A stretch of DNA of 64,000 bases from CAVVJA01 sp963779485 (GTDB lineage Bacteria; Actinomycetota; Actinomycetes; Mycobacteriales; Jatrophihabitantaceae), in NCBI GenBank assembly GCA_963779485.1, contig CAVZYJ010000005.1:186001-250000 (forward strand), given 5' to 3'. The notes below the pieces were generated by a model that was not told where the DNA came from, did not search any database, and saw only the letters and a program-made list of their open reading frames with translations. Shown here in pieces: positions 33,857 to 42,764 of this stretch. Every line of letters starts with the position of its first letter. Position 1 is the stretch's first letter. Position numbers and translations under genes: made by a program.

Positions 33857-34855
33857 TCAGCGCAGAATCGCGGCGGCCTCGACCGCCCAGTACGTCAAGA
33901 TCATCGAAGCGCCGGCGCGACGGATCGCGGTCAGCGTTTCGATCATCACGCGGTCCCGGTCGAGCCAGCCGTTCGCCGCCGCGGCCTCGACCATCGCGTA
34001 TTCGCCGCTGACCTGGTAGGCCGCGACCGGCACCGGTGCCGCCTCCGCGACAGCGCGGAGGATATCCAGGTACGGAAGGGCTGGCTTCACCATGACGACG
34101 TCGGCGCCCTCGGAGACATCGAGCGCCGTCTCGGCCAGCGCTTCTCGCACGCTGCGGGCGGGATCTTGCTGATACGCCTTGCGATCGCCGCGCAACGACG
34201 AGTCGACCGCTTCCCGGAACGGGCCGTAGAAACCCGAGGCGTACTTGGCCGAATAGGCCAGAATGCCGACATCTGCCGCGCCATTCCGGTCCAAGGCCGA
34301 CCGGACGGCGCCGACCTGACCGTCCATCATGCCGCTGGTACCGACTAGATGCGCGCCCGCCTCCGCTTGCGCAACTCCCATGGCGACGTACCGCTCGAGC
34401 GTGGCGTCATTGTCGACGCGTCCGTCCTGGTCGAGCACCCCGCAGTGACCGTGATCGGTGAACTCGTCGAGGCACAGGTCGGCCATGAGCACCGTCGCGT
34501 CACCGAACTCGTGGCGCAGCCGGTGAAGCGCCCGATTGAGCACACCGTCGGGAGCGTCGGCACCGGAGCCGCGCGCGTCCTTGCTGGCCGGCACGCCGAA
34601 CAACATCAGGCCGCCGACTCCGGCCTCGATCGCGTCATGCGCGGCCTTGGTCAGCGAGTCGAGGGTGTGCTGGACGACGCCGGGCATCGACCGGATCGGC
34701 TGCGGCTCGGTCACGCCCTCGCGCACGAACATGGGCAGGATCAGGCTGGACGGGGTCACGACGACATCCGCGGCCAGCCGTCGCAGCGCCGGCGTCGCTC
34801 GCAGCCGGCGGGGCCGGGAGGCCGGAAACCCGGGCAAGCTGGGCAGCTCGTGCAC
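33857..34855 (-). CDS. hemB: Porphobilinogen synthase (delta-aminolevulinate dehydratase)
   Basis: 332 residues. It condenses two 5-aminolevulinate molecules to porphobilinogen. Active-site lysines are K204 (YSAKYASGFYG) and K257 (VVMVKPALPYLD). The metal loop DLCLDEFTDHGHCGVL has two cysteines (128, 138) and Asp in the middle position where three-Cys zinc forms have Cys. It is the last gene of the rex-hemA-hemC-hemD-hemB operon, starting 5 bases after the hemD stop. Confidence 0.96.
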   Translation of the reverse strand: MHELPSLPGFPASRPRRLRATPALRRLAADVVVTPSSLILPMFVREGVTEPQPIRSMPGVVQHTLDSLTKAAHDAIEAGVGGLMLFGVPASKDARGSGADAPDGVLNRALHRLRHEFGDATVLMADLCLDEFTDHGHCGVLDQDGRVDNDATLERYVAMGVAQAEAGAHLVGTSGMMDGQVGAVRSALDRNGAADVGILAYSAKYASGFYGPFREAVDSSLRGDRKAYQQDPARSVREALAETALDVSEGADVVMVKPALPYLDILRAVAEAAPVPVAAYQVSGEYAMVEAAAANGWLDRDRVMIETLTAIRRAGASMILTYWAVEAAAILR

Positions 34856-34860
34856 GATCG

Positions 34861-36417
34861 TCAGCCCCGCAAGGTGGCCCGGCGAGAGGGGCGCGTCGCC
34901 TTCTTTGCGGCCGCCGCCGCTTTCTCGCGCTGCTCCACCACCCGGGCCGCGGCGTACTCGGCGAGTGCGTCGACGAGCGCGGCGACGGTGGGCGTCTCGG
35001 GCTCCACATCGACGCGCAGGCCGAACTCCCGGGCCGTCGCCGCGGTCTGCGGACCGATCACCGCCACGACGGTCTTGGCGTGCGGTTTGCCGGCGATTCC
35101 GACCAGGTTGCGCACGGTCGAAGAGGAGGTGAAACAGACCGCGTGGAAGCCGCCGGATTTGATCGCGTCGCGGATCTCGGCAGCGGGCGGGGCGGCGCGC
35201 ACGGTGCGGTATGCCGTCACGTCGTCGATCTCCCAGCCGCGCTGGCGGAGCCCGGCGGCGAGGGTCTCGGTGGCAATATCCGCGCGCGGCAAGAGCACCC
35301 GATCGATGGGGTCGAGGACGTCGTCGTACGGCGGGAAGTCCGCGAGCAAGCCCTCGGACGACTGGTCGTGAGCAGGCACGAGCTCCGGAGTTATGCCGAA
35401 CGCGCGCACCGCAGCGGCGGTGGCCTCACCCACGCAGGCGATCTTCACGCCGGCAAAGGCGCGGGCATCGAGCCCGAACTCCTCGAACTTCTCCCGCACG
35501 GCGCGCACCGCGTTCGTGGAGGTGAAGACGATCCACTCGTAGCGCCCGGTGACCAGGCCCTTGATCGCCCGCTCCATCTGGGTCGGCGTGCGGGGCGGTT
35601 CGACGGCGATGGTCGGCACCTCGACCGGGGCCGCGCCATGCAGCCGCAGCCGCTGACTCATCGCCCCGGCCTGGTCCTTGGTGCGCGGGACGAGCACCTT
35701 CCACCCGTACAGCGGGCGCGCCTCCCACCAGCCGAGTTTCTCCCGCTGGGCCGCGGCCTTGCCGATGGCGACGACGACCGTGCCGGTCATGCCGGCGACC
35801 GCGAGTCCGAGCTCCCCCGCAGTCGCCGTGGCCGTGTGCTGTCCGGTGCCTGTCCCGTCGGTGGTCAGGGTGACCGGGGTGTCGGGCTTGAGTCCGCACG
35901 ACACAAGCTGTGCACCGACGTAGGTGACCTGATCCGCCGGCACTGTCAGCAGCAAGGTGCCCGGCGACCGGGCCAGCAGGTCGAAGTCGGCCGTGTCGGT
36001 CTGCCGCAGATCGGCCTCGGTATGCAGCGAGCCGACCGGTACACCGGCGTAGGCAGCTGTGCCGGCGGCGATCGACAGCCCAGGGACGATGTCGAACGGC
36101 ACGACCGTGCGCGCAACCGCTAACGCCTCGCGGACCGCGCGATCGTCGACGAAGACGTCCCCCGCCACCACCCGGGCGACGGTGGCTCCGGCGCGGGCTT
36201 CGGTGAGCATCGCCTTGGCGGTGTCCGTCGGGGTGACCTCGAGTTCGCGGATCTCGGTCACCACGAGAGCCCGGACGAGGTCGGACACGGACGGGTCGGC
36301 GTAGACGATGTCGGCCTGTTGCAGCGCGTCGACCGCCTGCCTGGTCAGCAGGCCCGGGTCCCCCGGCCCGGCACCGACGAACGTGACTCGGCCGGCGATC
36401 TTGCGGGCACGGGTCAT
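34861..36417 (-). CDS. hemD: Fused uroporphyrinogen-III C-methyltransferase / uroporphyrinogen-III synthase
   Basis: A 518-residue fusion. The N-terminal domain (about 8-240) begins GRVTFVGAGPGDPGLLTRQA, the SAM-dependent tetrapyrrole methylase signature. The C-terminal domain (about 250-490) is HemD-like: WKVLVPRTKDQAGAMSQRL, WIVFTSTNAVRAVREKF, VCFTSSSTVRNLVGI. A basic Ala/Lys/Arg tail follows. The fusion is usual in actinobacteria and serves both heme and siroheme/B12 branches. In the methylase domain the usual second motif is weakly kept, so its activity is less certain. Its ATG overlaps the hemC stop. Confidence 0.93.
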   Translation of the reverse strand: MTRARKIAGRVTFVGAGPGDPGLLTRQAVDALQQADIVYADPSVSDLVRALVVTEIRELEVTPTDTAKAMLTEARAGATVARVVAGDVFVDDRAVREALAVARTVVPFDIVPGLSIAAGTAAYAGVPVGSLHTEADLRQTDTADFDLLARSPGTLLLTVPADQVTYVGAQLVSCGLKPDTPVTLTTDGTGTGQHTATATAGELGLAVAGMTGTVVVAIGKAAAQREKLGWWEARPLYGWKVLVPRTKDQAGAMSQRLRLHGAAPVEVPTIAVEPPRTPTQMERAIKGLVTGRYEWIVFTSTNAVRAVREKFEEFGLDARAFAGVKIACVGEATAAAVRAFGITPELVPAHDQSSEGLLADFPPYDDVLDPIDRVLLPRADIATETLAAGLRQRGWEIDDVTAYRTVRAAPPAAEIRDAIKSGGFHAVCFTSSSTVRNLVGIAGKPHAKTVVAVIGPQTAATAREFGLRVDVEPETPTVAALVDALAEYAAARVVEQREKAAAAAKKATRPSRRATLRG

Positions 36418-37328
36418 GGCGAACTCTCCATCATCTTCTCTGCTCCTGAAGCGATCAGGTCAGCGGCCAAGCGCTGACCTAGCCCCGCGGGATCGGTTAC
36501 CACTCCGGTGAGCGTCCGCCGCACGGCATCGCTACCGTCTGCGGCGGTGACAACTGCGGTCAGGACGAGCTGTGAGGCATCGCCGCGGATCTCGGCCAGC
36601 GCGCCGATCGGGGCCGAGCAGCCGGCCTCGAGCGCGGCCAGCAGGGCCCGTTCGGCCGTGATGCACGCCCGCGTCCCGGCGTCATCGGCAGCCGCAACAG
36701 CCTCGCGCGCGGCGATGTCGTCCGCGCGGCATTCCACGGCCAGCGCTCCTTGGGCCGGGGCCGGGACGAACCGTGTCGGGTCGAGGACCTCGGTGATCGC
36801 GTCGAAGCGCCCGAGGCGACGCAGACCGGCGACGGCCAGGACGACCGCGTCGAGGTCGTGGCCGACGTGAGCCAGCCGGGTATCGACATTGCCACGAACC
36901 GGGACGACGGAGAGCCCGAGACCGAGCGCCCGCAACTGGGCCGCGCGTCGCGGCGATCCGGTGCCCACCCGCGCGCCGCGCGGCAGCTCGGCCAGGGTCA
37001 GCCCGTCCCGAGCTACCAGCGCGTCTCGTGGATCTTCGCGCACCGGCACAGCGGCGAGGACGATGCCCTCGGCCGGCACGACTGGAAGGTCCTTGGCCGA
37101 GTGCACCGCGACGTCGATGTCGCCCGCGAGCAGCGCGTCCCGCAGGGCCGACACGAAGACCCCGGTTCCGCCGATGACGTCAAGCGGTGCCGAAGTGCGA
37201 TCGCCCGCCGTGACAATCGGGATGACCTCGACCGGAGAGGGCAAGCCGGCGACGACGAGGTCGGTCTGAGCGCGGGCGAGGGCCGAGCGTCGAGTCCCGA
37301 CGCGCAACACGCGGGTGACGGCTCTCAT
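36414..37328 (-). CDS. hemC: Hydroxymethylbilane synthase (porphobilinogen deaminase)
   Basis: 304 residues. It polymerises four porphobilinogens to hydroxymethylbilane. The N-terminus LRVGTRRSALARAQTDLV and DIDVAVHSAKDLPVVPAEGI are signature regions; the dipyrromethane cofactor Cys lies in LEAGCSAPIGALAEI. GTGSPRRAAQLRALG is also present. Start and stop overlap the neighbours by 4 bases, so the operon is translationally coupled. Confidence 0.96.
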   Translation of the reverse strand: MRAVTRVLRVGTRRSALARAQTDLVVAGLPSPVEVIPIVTAGDRTSAPLDVIGGTGVFVSALRDALLAGDIDVAVHSAKDLPVVPAEGIVLAAVPVREDPRDALVARDGLTLAELPRGARVGTGSPRRAAQLRALGLGLSVVPVRGNVDTRLAHVGHDLDAVVLAVAGLRRLGRFDAITEVLDPTRFVPAPAQGALAVECRADDIAAREAVAAADDAGTRACITAERALLAALEAGCSAPIGALAEIRGDASQLVLTAVVTAADGSDAVRRTLTGVVTDPAGLGQRLAADLIASGAEKMMESSP

Positions 37329-38621
37329 GAGCGTCGCTCCGGTGACGTCCGGACCGCGGCCACCGACTCCGGTGCGGCCGGGTCCAGATCGAACAGCTCG
37401 CGAAGCGCCGCCGCGTACTTGTCACCATCCGGCCGGCCGGCGAGCTCCTTGACCCGAACGGTGGGCGCGTGCAGCACCTTCTCGACGGCGCGGCGGACGG
37501 CATCGGCCACCTCGGCGCGAGTCGCCGGATCGAGCCACGGCAACCGGCCGTCCAGCCGGAGCAGCTCGGCGTCGATCACCTGGTTGGCCTTCGAGCGCAG
37601 CGCGGTCACCGTCGGCGCGACCGCCAACTGCTGCTGGGTCGCGAGGTAGCCACCGAGTTCGGCGTCGACGATCGTCGCGGCGGCGCGCACCTCGGTCTCG
37701 CTGACCGTCGCTCCGTCTTGGCGCAGGGATTCGAGATCGATGTAGGTGATCTCGGGCCGAACGGCGACGACCGGGTCGACGTCCCGGGGTAGCGCCACAT
37801 CGACGATCACGAGCGGACGACCGGTTCGTGGGCTGATCAACGACGCCGGCAGGACCAATCCGGTCGCGCCGGTGGCACTCACGAGGAGATCGGCGGTGGC
37901 GATCTCGGCCGCCAGGTCGTCCATCGCGACCGTCCGGGCGCCGACGGAGTCAGCGAGCCGCCGCGCGCGATCCGGTGATCGGTTGGCCACCGCGAGATCG
38001 AGAATCCCCCGGCGTCGCAGGGTGGCGGCCGCGAGCGCACCCATCGAGCCAGCGCCGACGATCACCGCCCGTCGGCCATCGAGCGGACCCAGCACCGCAG
38101 CCGCACCCTCGATCGCGACCGACATGATGGACGCCCCGGCCCGGTCGATGCCAGTCTCGGTGTGGGCCCGCTTGCCGACGCGCAGCGCGGTCTGGGCGAG
38201 GTCGTGGAGCACCGAGCCGACGGTCGAGGCGTGCCCGGCCGCCGCGTAGGCGGACCGGAGCTGGCCGAGGATCTGCGACTCGCCGACGACCATGGAGTCC
38301 AGGCCCGCGGCGACTGAAAACATGTGCCCGACCGCCGCCTCGGCAAAGTGCACGTACAGGTACTCGCCGAGGTCCGAGACGGTGAGGCCGGCGTGCCGAG
38401 CGAGCACGCCGCTGATCTCGGCCAGACGCCGGGTGGAAGCGGGCGACGTCGGCGTAGATCTCGATGCGGTTGCACGTAGAAAGCAGCAGCACTTCACTGA
38501 GCGCCGGCGCGGTGTGCAGCTCGTCGAGCAGCTTCGGCACGTCGTCCGTGGATACGCTCGCGCTCTCCAGCACGGCCACCGGTGCCGACTTGTACGACAG
38601 GCCGACCACGAGCACGCTCAT
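37325..38621 (-). CDS. hemA: Glutamyl-tRNA reductase (apparent frameshift)
   Basis: HemA reduces glutamyl-tRNA to glutamate semialdehyde, the first step of C5 heme synthesis. From ATG 38621 one frame gives MSVLVVGLSYKSAPVAVLES and the catalytic-Cys motif LLLSTCNRIEIYADV, up to FHPAS near 38430. The rest is in another frame: LAEISGVLARHAGLTVSDLG, SMVVGESQILGQLRSAY, then the NADPH domain (AVIVGAGSMGALAA) and the dimerisation domain to 37325. A net one-base difference at about 38420-38432 separates them. Since heme synthesis is intact around it, a sequencing error is more likely than gene loss. Its start overlaps the rex stop by 4 bases. Confidence 0.88.
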
Positions 38622-39361
38622 CGCCGACCACCCGCCTGAACCTTGGGCATCTCGGTGGCCTTGCGATTCTCGTGGAAGGAGAGAATCTGCAGCTCGGCGG
38701 CCAGATCGACCTGCCGTACGTCGACGTGCTCGGGCACGTTCAAGACGACCGGCGCGAAGTTCAGGATGCTGGTGACGCCGGCGTCGACCAGCCGGTCGCA
38801 CACCTCCTGGGCCGCGGCGGCCGGAATGGCCAGGACCGCGATGGTGATGTTCTCGCGGCGCACGACGCTGTGGAGATGCGCGACGTCCTGGACAACCAGA
38901 CCGCGAATCTCGGACCCGATGCGCAGCGGGTCGGCGTCGAGCAGCGCCGCGATGCGGAAACCTCGCGAAGCGAATCCCGAGTAGCCGGCGAGCGCCTGCC
39001 CGAGGTTGCCGACGCCGATCAACGCGACCGAGCGGTGCACGGTCAGCCCGAGTACCCGGGCAATCTCCTCGGTGAGCGTGATGACGTCGTACCCGACGCC
39101 GCGGATGCCGTACGAACCGAGGTAGGACAGGTCCTTGCGCAGCATGGCCGAATTGACGCCGGCCGCCGCGGCCAGCTCGTCCGACGACACGGTCACCGCC
39201 AGCCCGTCCACGAATCCGCCCAGCACCCGGAAGTACGTCGCGAGCCGAGCCACGGTGGCGTCCGGGACGGCGCGGCCCGTTCGGGCGTGGACCGCGGCCG
39301 CATCCGCCACGCCGCCATCCGGGGCGGGCGCGCCGCCCGACGCATGCCGCTGGTCGGTCAT
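38618..39361 (-). CDS. rex: Redox-sensing transcriptional repressor Rex
   Basis: 247 residues. The N-terminal winged helix (about 30-95) includes TVARLATYFRVLGGFVDG and MLRKDLSYLGSYGIRGVGYD; the Rossmann domain has ALIGVGNLGQALAGY and the C-terminal swapped helix. Rex binds DNA when the NADH/NAD+ ratio is low and is released by NADH. In Streptomyces rex heads the rex-hemACD operon and represses it; the same order occurs here with a matching operator upstream. Confidence 0.95.
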   Translation of the reverse strand: MTDQRHASGGAPAPDGGVADAAAVHARTGRAVPDATVARLATYFRVLGGFVDGLAVTVSSDELAAAAGVNSAMLRKDLSYLGSYGIRGVGYDVITLTEEIARVLGLTVHRSVALIGVGNLGQALAGYSGFASRGFRIAALLDADPLRIGSEIRGLVVQDVAHLHSVVRRENITIAVLAIPAAAAQEVCDRLVDAGVTSILNFAPVVLNVPEHVDVRQVDLAAELQILSFHENRKATEMPKVQAGGRR

Positions 39362-39461
39362 GGCTCCTCGATGAGTGCCGGAAGCGCGCTATTCAGATAC
39401 CCCATGCAGTGGCGCACAACCGGTGTGCTAGAAGCGGCTGGACGCCGGTAAAGGTACGCGC

Positions 39462-39479
39462 TTGTGAATGCTTTCCCAA
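39462..39479. promoter_or_regulatory. Rex operator (ROP)
   Basis: TTGTGAATGCTTTCCCAA matches the Rex palindrome TTGTGAA-N4-TTCACAA except for one base (C for A in the right arm). It lies 101 bases before the rex ATG, between dnaX and rex, so Rex probably autoregulates the heme operon. Confidence 0.75.
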
Positions 39480-39509
39480 ATCGCTGCGCGATGTGCTATA
39501 GGGGCTTTC

Positions 39510-41294
39510 TCAGCTCTCGACCGGGCGCGCGCCGAGCCGGGCCTGGAGCAGATCGAGCGCGTCCGCCTCCGGGTCGGCCGGCGCCGACGAGGCCGCGGAG
39601 AAATCGGTGTCGTCGCGCGGATCCGGCTCAGCGGGCGGCGCCGCCGTTGACGCGGCCGGTCGCCGGGCGGCGTCGGCAGCGAGCGGCGGCGCGTCGAGCA
39701 CCTGGACGGCAATTCGCCAGTCACCCCCGACTTCGTCCCGCAACGCCGACCGCAGGACGTCGACGTTGCTGTCCTCGCTGATCATCCGCGCCAGCGGGGC
39801 GCTCGGCGCGGTCAGCGTGATCAGGTCACCGTCCACCTCGGCGATCTGGGCATTCTGCAACAGCGCCCGGGTGCGCTGCTTGCCGCTCTTCATCGTGTCC
39901 AGCACCGCCGGCCACAGCTGGCGGATGGCGACCGCATCCATCGTCCGCGTCGAGGCGGACTGGCCGCCCGATGGCGTGGGGGCCGGCACCTCGTCCGCTG
40001 CCGGCACCTCGTCCGCTGCCGGAGCCGCCTCCGATGCCGTCATCGAGGCTGGGTCGGTCGCCGACGGCGCCTCGCTCGCGGCCGGTCGCCTCGGGGCCGA
40101 CTCGACCGACGCCGCGCCCTGCGTCGCTGCCTGCCGGCGCTCGAGGCGCTCGAGGCGCTGGAGCAGCGCGGCCGAGTCGGTCGCCGCGTCGGGCAGCTGC
40201 ATGCGCGCGCAGAGCAATTCGAGGACCAGCCGGGGCGAGGTCGTGCCGCGCATCTCGATCAGCGCGGTGTGCACGATCTCGGCGAACCGGGTCACCGTGG
40301 CGATGCCGAGGCGGCCGGCCTGCTCGGTCATCCGGGCGAGCTCGTCCTCCGGGGCGTCGAGGAGGGCCCGATCGGCGGCGTCCGGCACGGCGGCCAGGAC
40401 GAGCAGGTCTCGGAACCGTTCGAGCAGATCCGCGGTGAACCGGCGGGGATCGTGGCCGGCCTCGACGACGCGATCCACCGTGCCGTACACGGCGGCCGCG
40501 TCGCCGGCGGCGAGAGCGTCGACCATGTCGTCGAGCAACGCAACATCGGTGACTCCCAGCAGGCCGACCGTTCGCGCGTAGGTAATTCCGGTCGGACCGG
40601 CGCCGGCAATGAGCTGATCGAGCAAGGAGAGCGAATCCCGGGCCGAACCGCCGCCACCGCGCACTACGAGCGGCAATACGCCGGGTTCGACCTGGATGCC
40701 TTCCGCAGCGCAGATGCGTTCCAAGTGGGCCCGCAGCACGCCGGGTGGGATGAGCCGAAACGGGTAGTGGTGGGTCCGGGAGCGGATCGTCGGAAGTACA
40801 CGGTCCGGCTCCGTCGTCGCGAAGACGAACACCAAAAAGTCGGGCGGCTCCTCGATGAGCTTGAGCAGGGCGTTGAAGCCCTGCGTGGTGACCATGTGGG
40901 CCTCGTCGATGATGTAGACCTTGTACCGGTCGCGGACCGGCGCGTAGAACGCCCGCTCCCGCAGGTCCCGAGCGTCGTCGACGCCCCCGTGGCTGGCCGC
41001 GTCGATCTCGATGACGTCGATCGAACCGGGCCCGTTCGGGGCCAGCTCGATGCACGACGCGCACACGCCGCAGGGCGTCGCCGTCGGGCCCTGGACGCAG
41101 TTCAGCGAACGGGCCAGGATGCGAGCGCTGGATGTCTTGCCGCAGCCGCGCGGGCCGGAGAACAGGTAGGCATGGTTGATCCGGCGGGACTGCAGGGCCT
41201 GTATCAGCGGAGCCGTCACATGATCTTGCCCGATGACCTCGGCGAAGGTGGCGGACCGGTACTTGCGGTACAACGCCACGTTCGGTCCAGCCAC
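39510..41294 (-). CDS. dnaX: DNA polymerase III subunit gamma/tau
   Basis: 594 residues; the clamp-loader motor of the replicase. Walker A is FSGPRGCGKTSSARILA (about 45-61), zinc-site cysteines are in LNCVQGPTATPCGVCASC, and Walker B/SRC regions include VYIIDEAHMVT. Domain III follows, then an acidic Pro/Ala linker (about 395-450) and a C-terminal tau-like domain (about 455-540). No obvious slippery heptamer for a gamma form was noticed. It starts 71 bp beyond the SRP RNA gene, a common actinobacterial arrangement. Confidence 0.95.
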   Translation of the reverse strand: MAGPNVALYRKYRSATFAEVIGQDHVTAPLIQALQSRRINHAYLFSGPRGCGKTSSARILARSLNCVQGPTATPCGVCASCIELAPNGPGSIDVIEIDAASHGGVDDARDLRERAFYAPVRDRYKVYIIDEAHMVTTQGFNALLKLIEEPPDFLVFVFATTEPDRVLPTIRSRTHHYPFRLIPPGVLRAHLERICAAEGIQVEPGVLPLVVRGGGGSARDSLSLLDQLIAGAGPTGITYARTVGLLGVTDVALLDDMVDALAAGDAAAVYGTVDRVVEAGHDPRRFTADLLERFRDLLVLAAVPDAADRALLDAPEDELARMTEQAGRLGIATVTRFAEIVHTALIEMRGTTSPRLVLELLCARMQLPDAATDSAALLQRLERLERRQAATQGAASVESAPRRPAASEAPSATDPASMTASEAAPAADEVPAADEVPAPTPSGGQSASTRTMDAVAIRQLWPAVLDTMKSGKQRTRALLQNAQIAEVDGDLITLTAPSAPLARMISEDSNVDVLRSALRDEVGGDWRIAVQVLDAPPLAADAARRPAASTAAPPAEPDPRDDTDFSAASSAPADPEADALDLLQARLGARPVES

Positions 41295-41365
41295 GCCATC
41301 GACCTTAGAGCACCCCGCCGACGTGCTGCCGCCCTCGACCGGGACCGTCGTCGGCGCCCAATTGG

Positions 41366-41453
41366 GACCCCTCGCGCACCCGCCAGAGCCTGCTTATCCT
41401 TGCTGCCTTCCGGCCCTGGGGAGGTTCGCAGGGTGAGCGCCACACGAGGGGTC
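41366..41453 (-). ncRNA. ffs: Signal recognition particle RNA (small bacterial type)
   Basis: On the minus strand the apical region reads CCAGGGCCGGAAGGCAGCAA, the conserved SRP54-binding hairpin, then GGATAAGCAGGCTCTGGC. The ends GACCCCTCG and CGAGGGGTC (41366-41374 and 41445-41453) pair to close the hairpin. It is the RNA of the Ffh particle for co-translational targeting. Ends are estimated from the terminal pairing. Confidence 0.9.
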
Positions 41454-41548
41454 GGCGTCTGATCGTACGCGGGTCGCCCCGGCGCGCGGCCACGTTGCTG
41501 CTGGCCGGTCGGTCGACCGGCTTCGTCGGGGCCCGTATCCTGCCCAGC

Positions 41549-41633
41549 GGAGGATTCGCCTAGTGGCCTATGGCGCTCGCTTGGAAAGCGAGTTGGGGGC
41601 AACCCCTCGCGGGTTCAAATCCCGCATCCTCCG
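41549..41633 (+). tRNA. tRNA-Ser(GGA)
   Basis: 85 bases. Acceptor GGAGGAT pairs with ATCCTCC; the anticodon stem CTCGC / GCGAG surrounds TTGGAAA, giving anticodon GGA. A long variable arm (TTGGGGGCAACCCCTC) and T-loop GGTTCAAATCC are those of serine tRNA. CCA is not encoded. Confidence 0.95.
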
Positions 41634-41765
41634 CTCTTGTCACATTCGACGGTTGCCGCGGCACGCATCGGTCGGTCGCCCGCGCCGGCGAACGTCGCGT
41701 CCCGCGCATTCGGGTTACTCCTGAGCGCTCCTGGGTGCCCCACGGGCCTCACCGGTACCGCCAGC

Positions 41766-41811
41766 GCGCGGGAAGCGATGCTGGGTAGAGCCGCGCGGGA
41801 AGGGACGCTGG
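41766..41811. repeat. Short direct repeat (19 bp, two mismatches)
   Basis: GCGCGGGAAGCGATGCTGG (41766-41784) and GCGCGGGAAGGGACGCTGG (41793-41811) lie between tRNA-Ser and the next gene. No function is apparent. Confidence 0.5.
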
Positions 41812-41827
41812 TCTGAGCGATGGCGGC

Positions 41828-42703
41828 TCACGGATTGCGGTACTCGGGATCGGCGTCGACGTCCCAGAGCCGCAGGTCGCCGATCGGTGTGACCTCCGGA
41901 ATGAGCGCCCGGCACCCGCGGGCCGGAGCGCTCAGGCTGCGCGCAAGCGGGAGCACCTCGCCGGGGGCGAGCACCTCCCAGGGCGGCGCCGCCGCGCGGT
42001 TGGTGATCTCCTCGGCCTCGGCCACCGCGGCTCGGCCGGCCGTGGTCGCCTCACCATCGGCGTCGAGCAGGCCGCGGCGCACGAGCCGGGACGTCGCCGC
42101 CAGCCAGTCCTCGTCGGACAGTCCGCGCGCCGGCTGGTGTACGTCACGATCCCGGTCGAACGCGCAGCGCAGCACCACGATGTCGGTGCCGGCCACGCCC
42201 ACGGCAACGAGAGCAGCGACGTGCCCGTCACCCCGGTGTTCGCGCAGCGACGTGCACGTCTGCCACAGCCGGGCGTGCGGATCCTCCGGTACCGGCACGG
42301 CCAGGTTGGCCGCGCCGAGCGGGTGGCCGGCCGGTTGGTGTGCGGCCACGACCGGGTCGAGCAGGTCGGCGAGTCGGTCCGCCTCGCGTGCCTCGACAAT
42401 TCCGGCCAGCACCGCGGCCGCGCCACGGCTGCGGGCCGCCAGCGCCTCCGCCGGACTGATCAGCTCCCAGACCGCCGGCAGGGCCCGCTCGACCATCGAC
42501 GGGGCGAAGCTGTTGAACAGCCCGACGACCGGAGCCGGACCGATCGCGCCCAGCGGCGCGGCCCGGCCGGCGAAGTAGCCGCGCCAGAATCCCCGCAGCC
42601 CGGCCTGCTCGAACTCGGTACGCGCCTCGACGGCAAAATACGTAATGGCGTGGATCGGCTCATAGAGGGTCCACATGGCACGCGCAAGCGTCGTGGGCTG
42701 CAT
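41828..42703 (-). CDS. SCO6745 family helix-turn-helix-like protein
   Basis: A 291-residue cytoplasmic protein. The N-terminus (ARAMWTLYEPIHAITYFAVE) and GLRGFWRGYFAGRAAPLGAI, VVGLFNSFAPSMVERALPAV are characteristic of the actinobacterial SCO6745 family, with a winged-helix-like C-terminal part (LSDEDWLAATSRLVRRGLLD). The function is not established. It stands alone, downstream of tRNA-Ser in convergent orientation. Confidence 0.8.
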   Translation of the reverse strand: MQPTTLARAMWTLYEPIHAITYFAVEARTEFEQAGLRGFWRGYFAGRAAPLGAIGPAPVVGLFNSFAPSMVERALPAVWELISPAEALAARSRGAAAVLAGIVEAREADRLADLLDPVVAAHQPAGHPLGAANLAVPVPEDPHARLWQTCTSLREHRGDGHVAALVAVGVAGTDIVVLRCAFDRDRDVHQPARGLSDEDWLAATSRLVRRGLLDADGEATTAGRAAVAEAEEITNRAAAPPWEVLAPGEVLPLARSLSAPARGCRALIPEVTPIGDLRLWDVDADPEYRNP

Positions 42704-42764
42704 GAGACGTTCCTAGCGCACGACGAGGCTCTAGTCGTCGGACCGATCTTCGGGGGAGGTGAGC

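Noticed and set aside
39510..39990. Programmed frameshift in dnaX producing a gamma form
   Set aside because: I saw no A-rich slippery heptamer followed by a stem in this GC-rich linker.
40269..41462. Plus-strand ORF of 397 codons opposite dnaX
   Set aside because: dnaX motifs on the minus strand are unmistakable; the ORF also crosses the SRP RNA.
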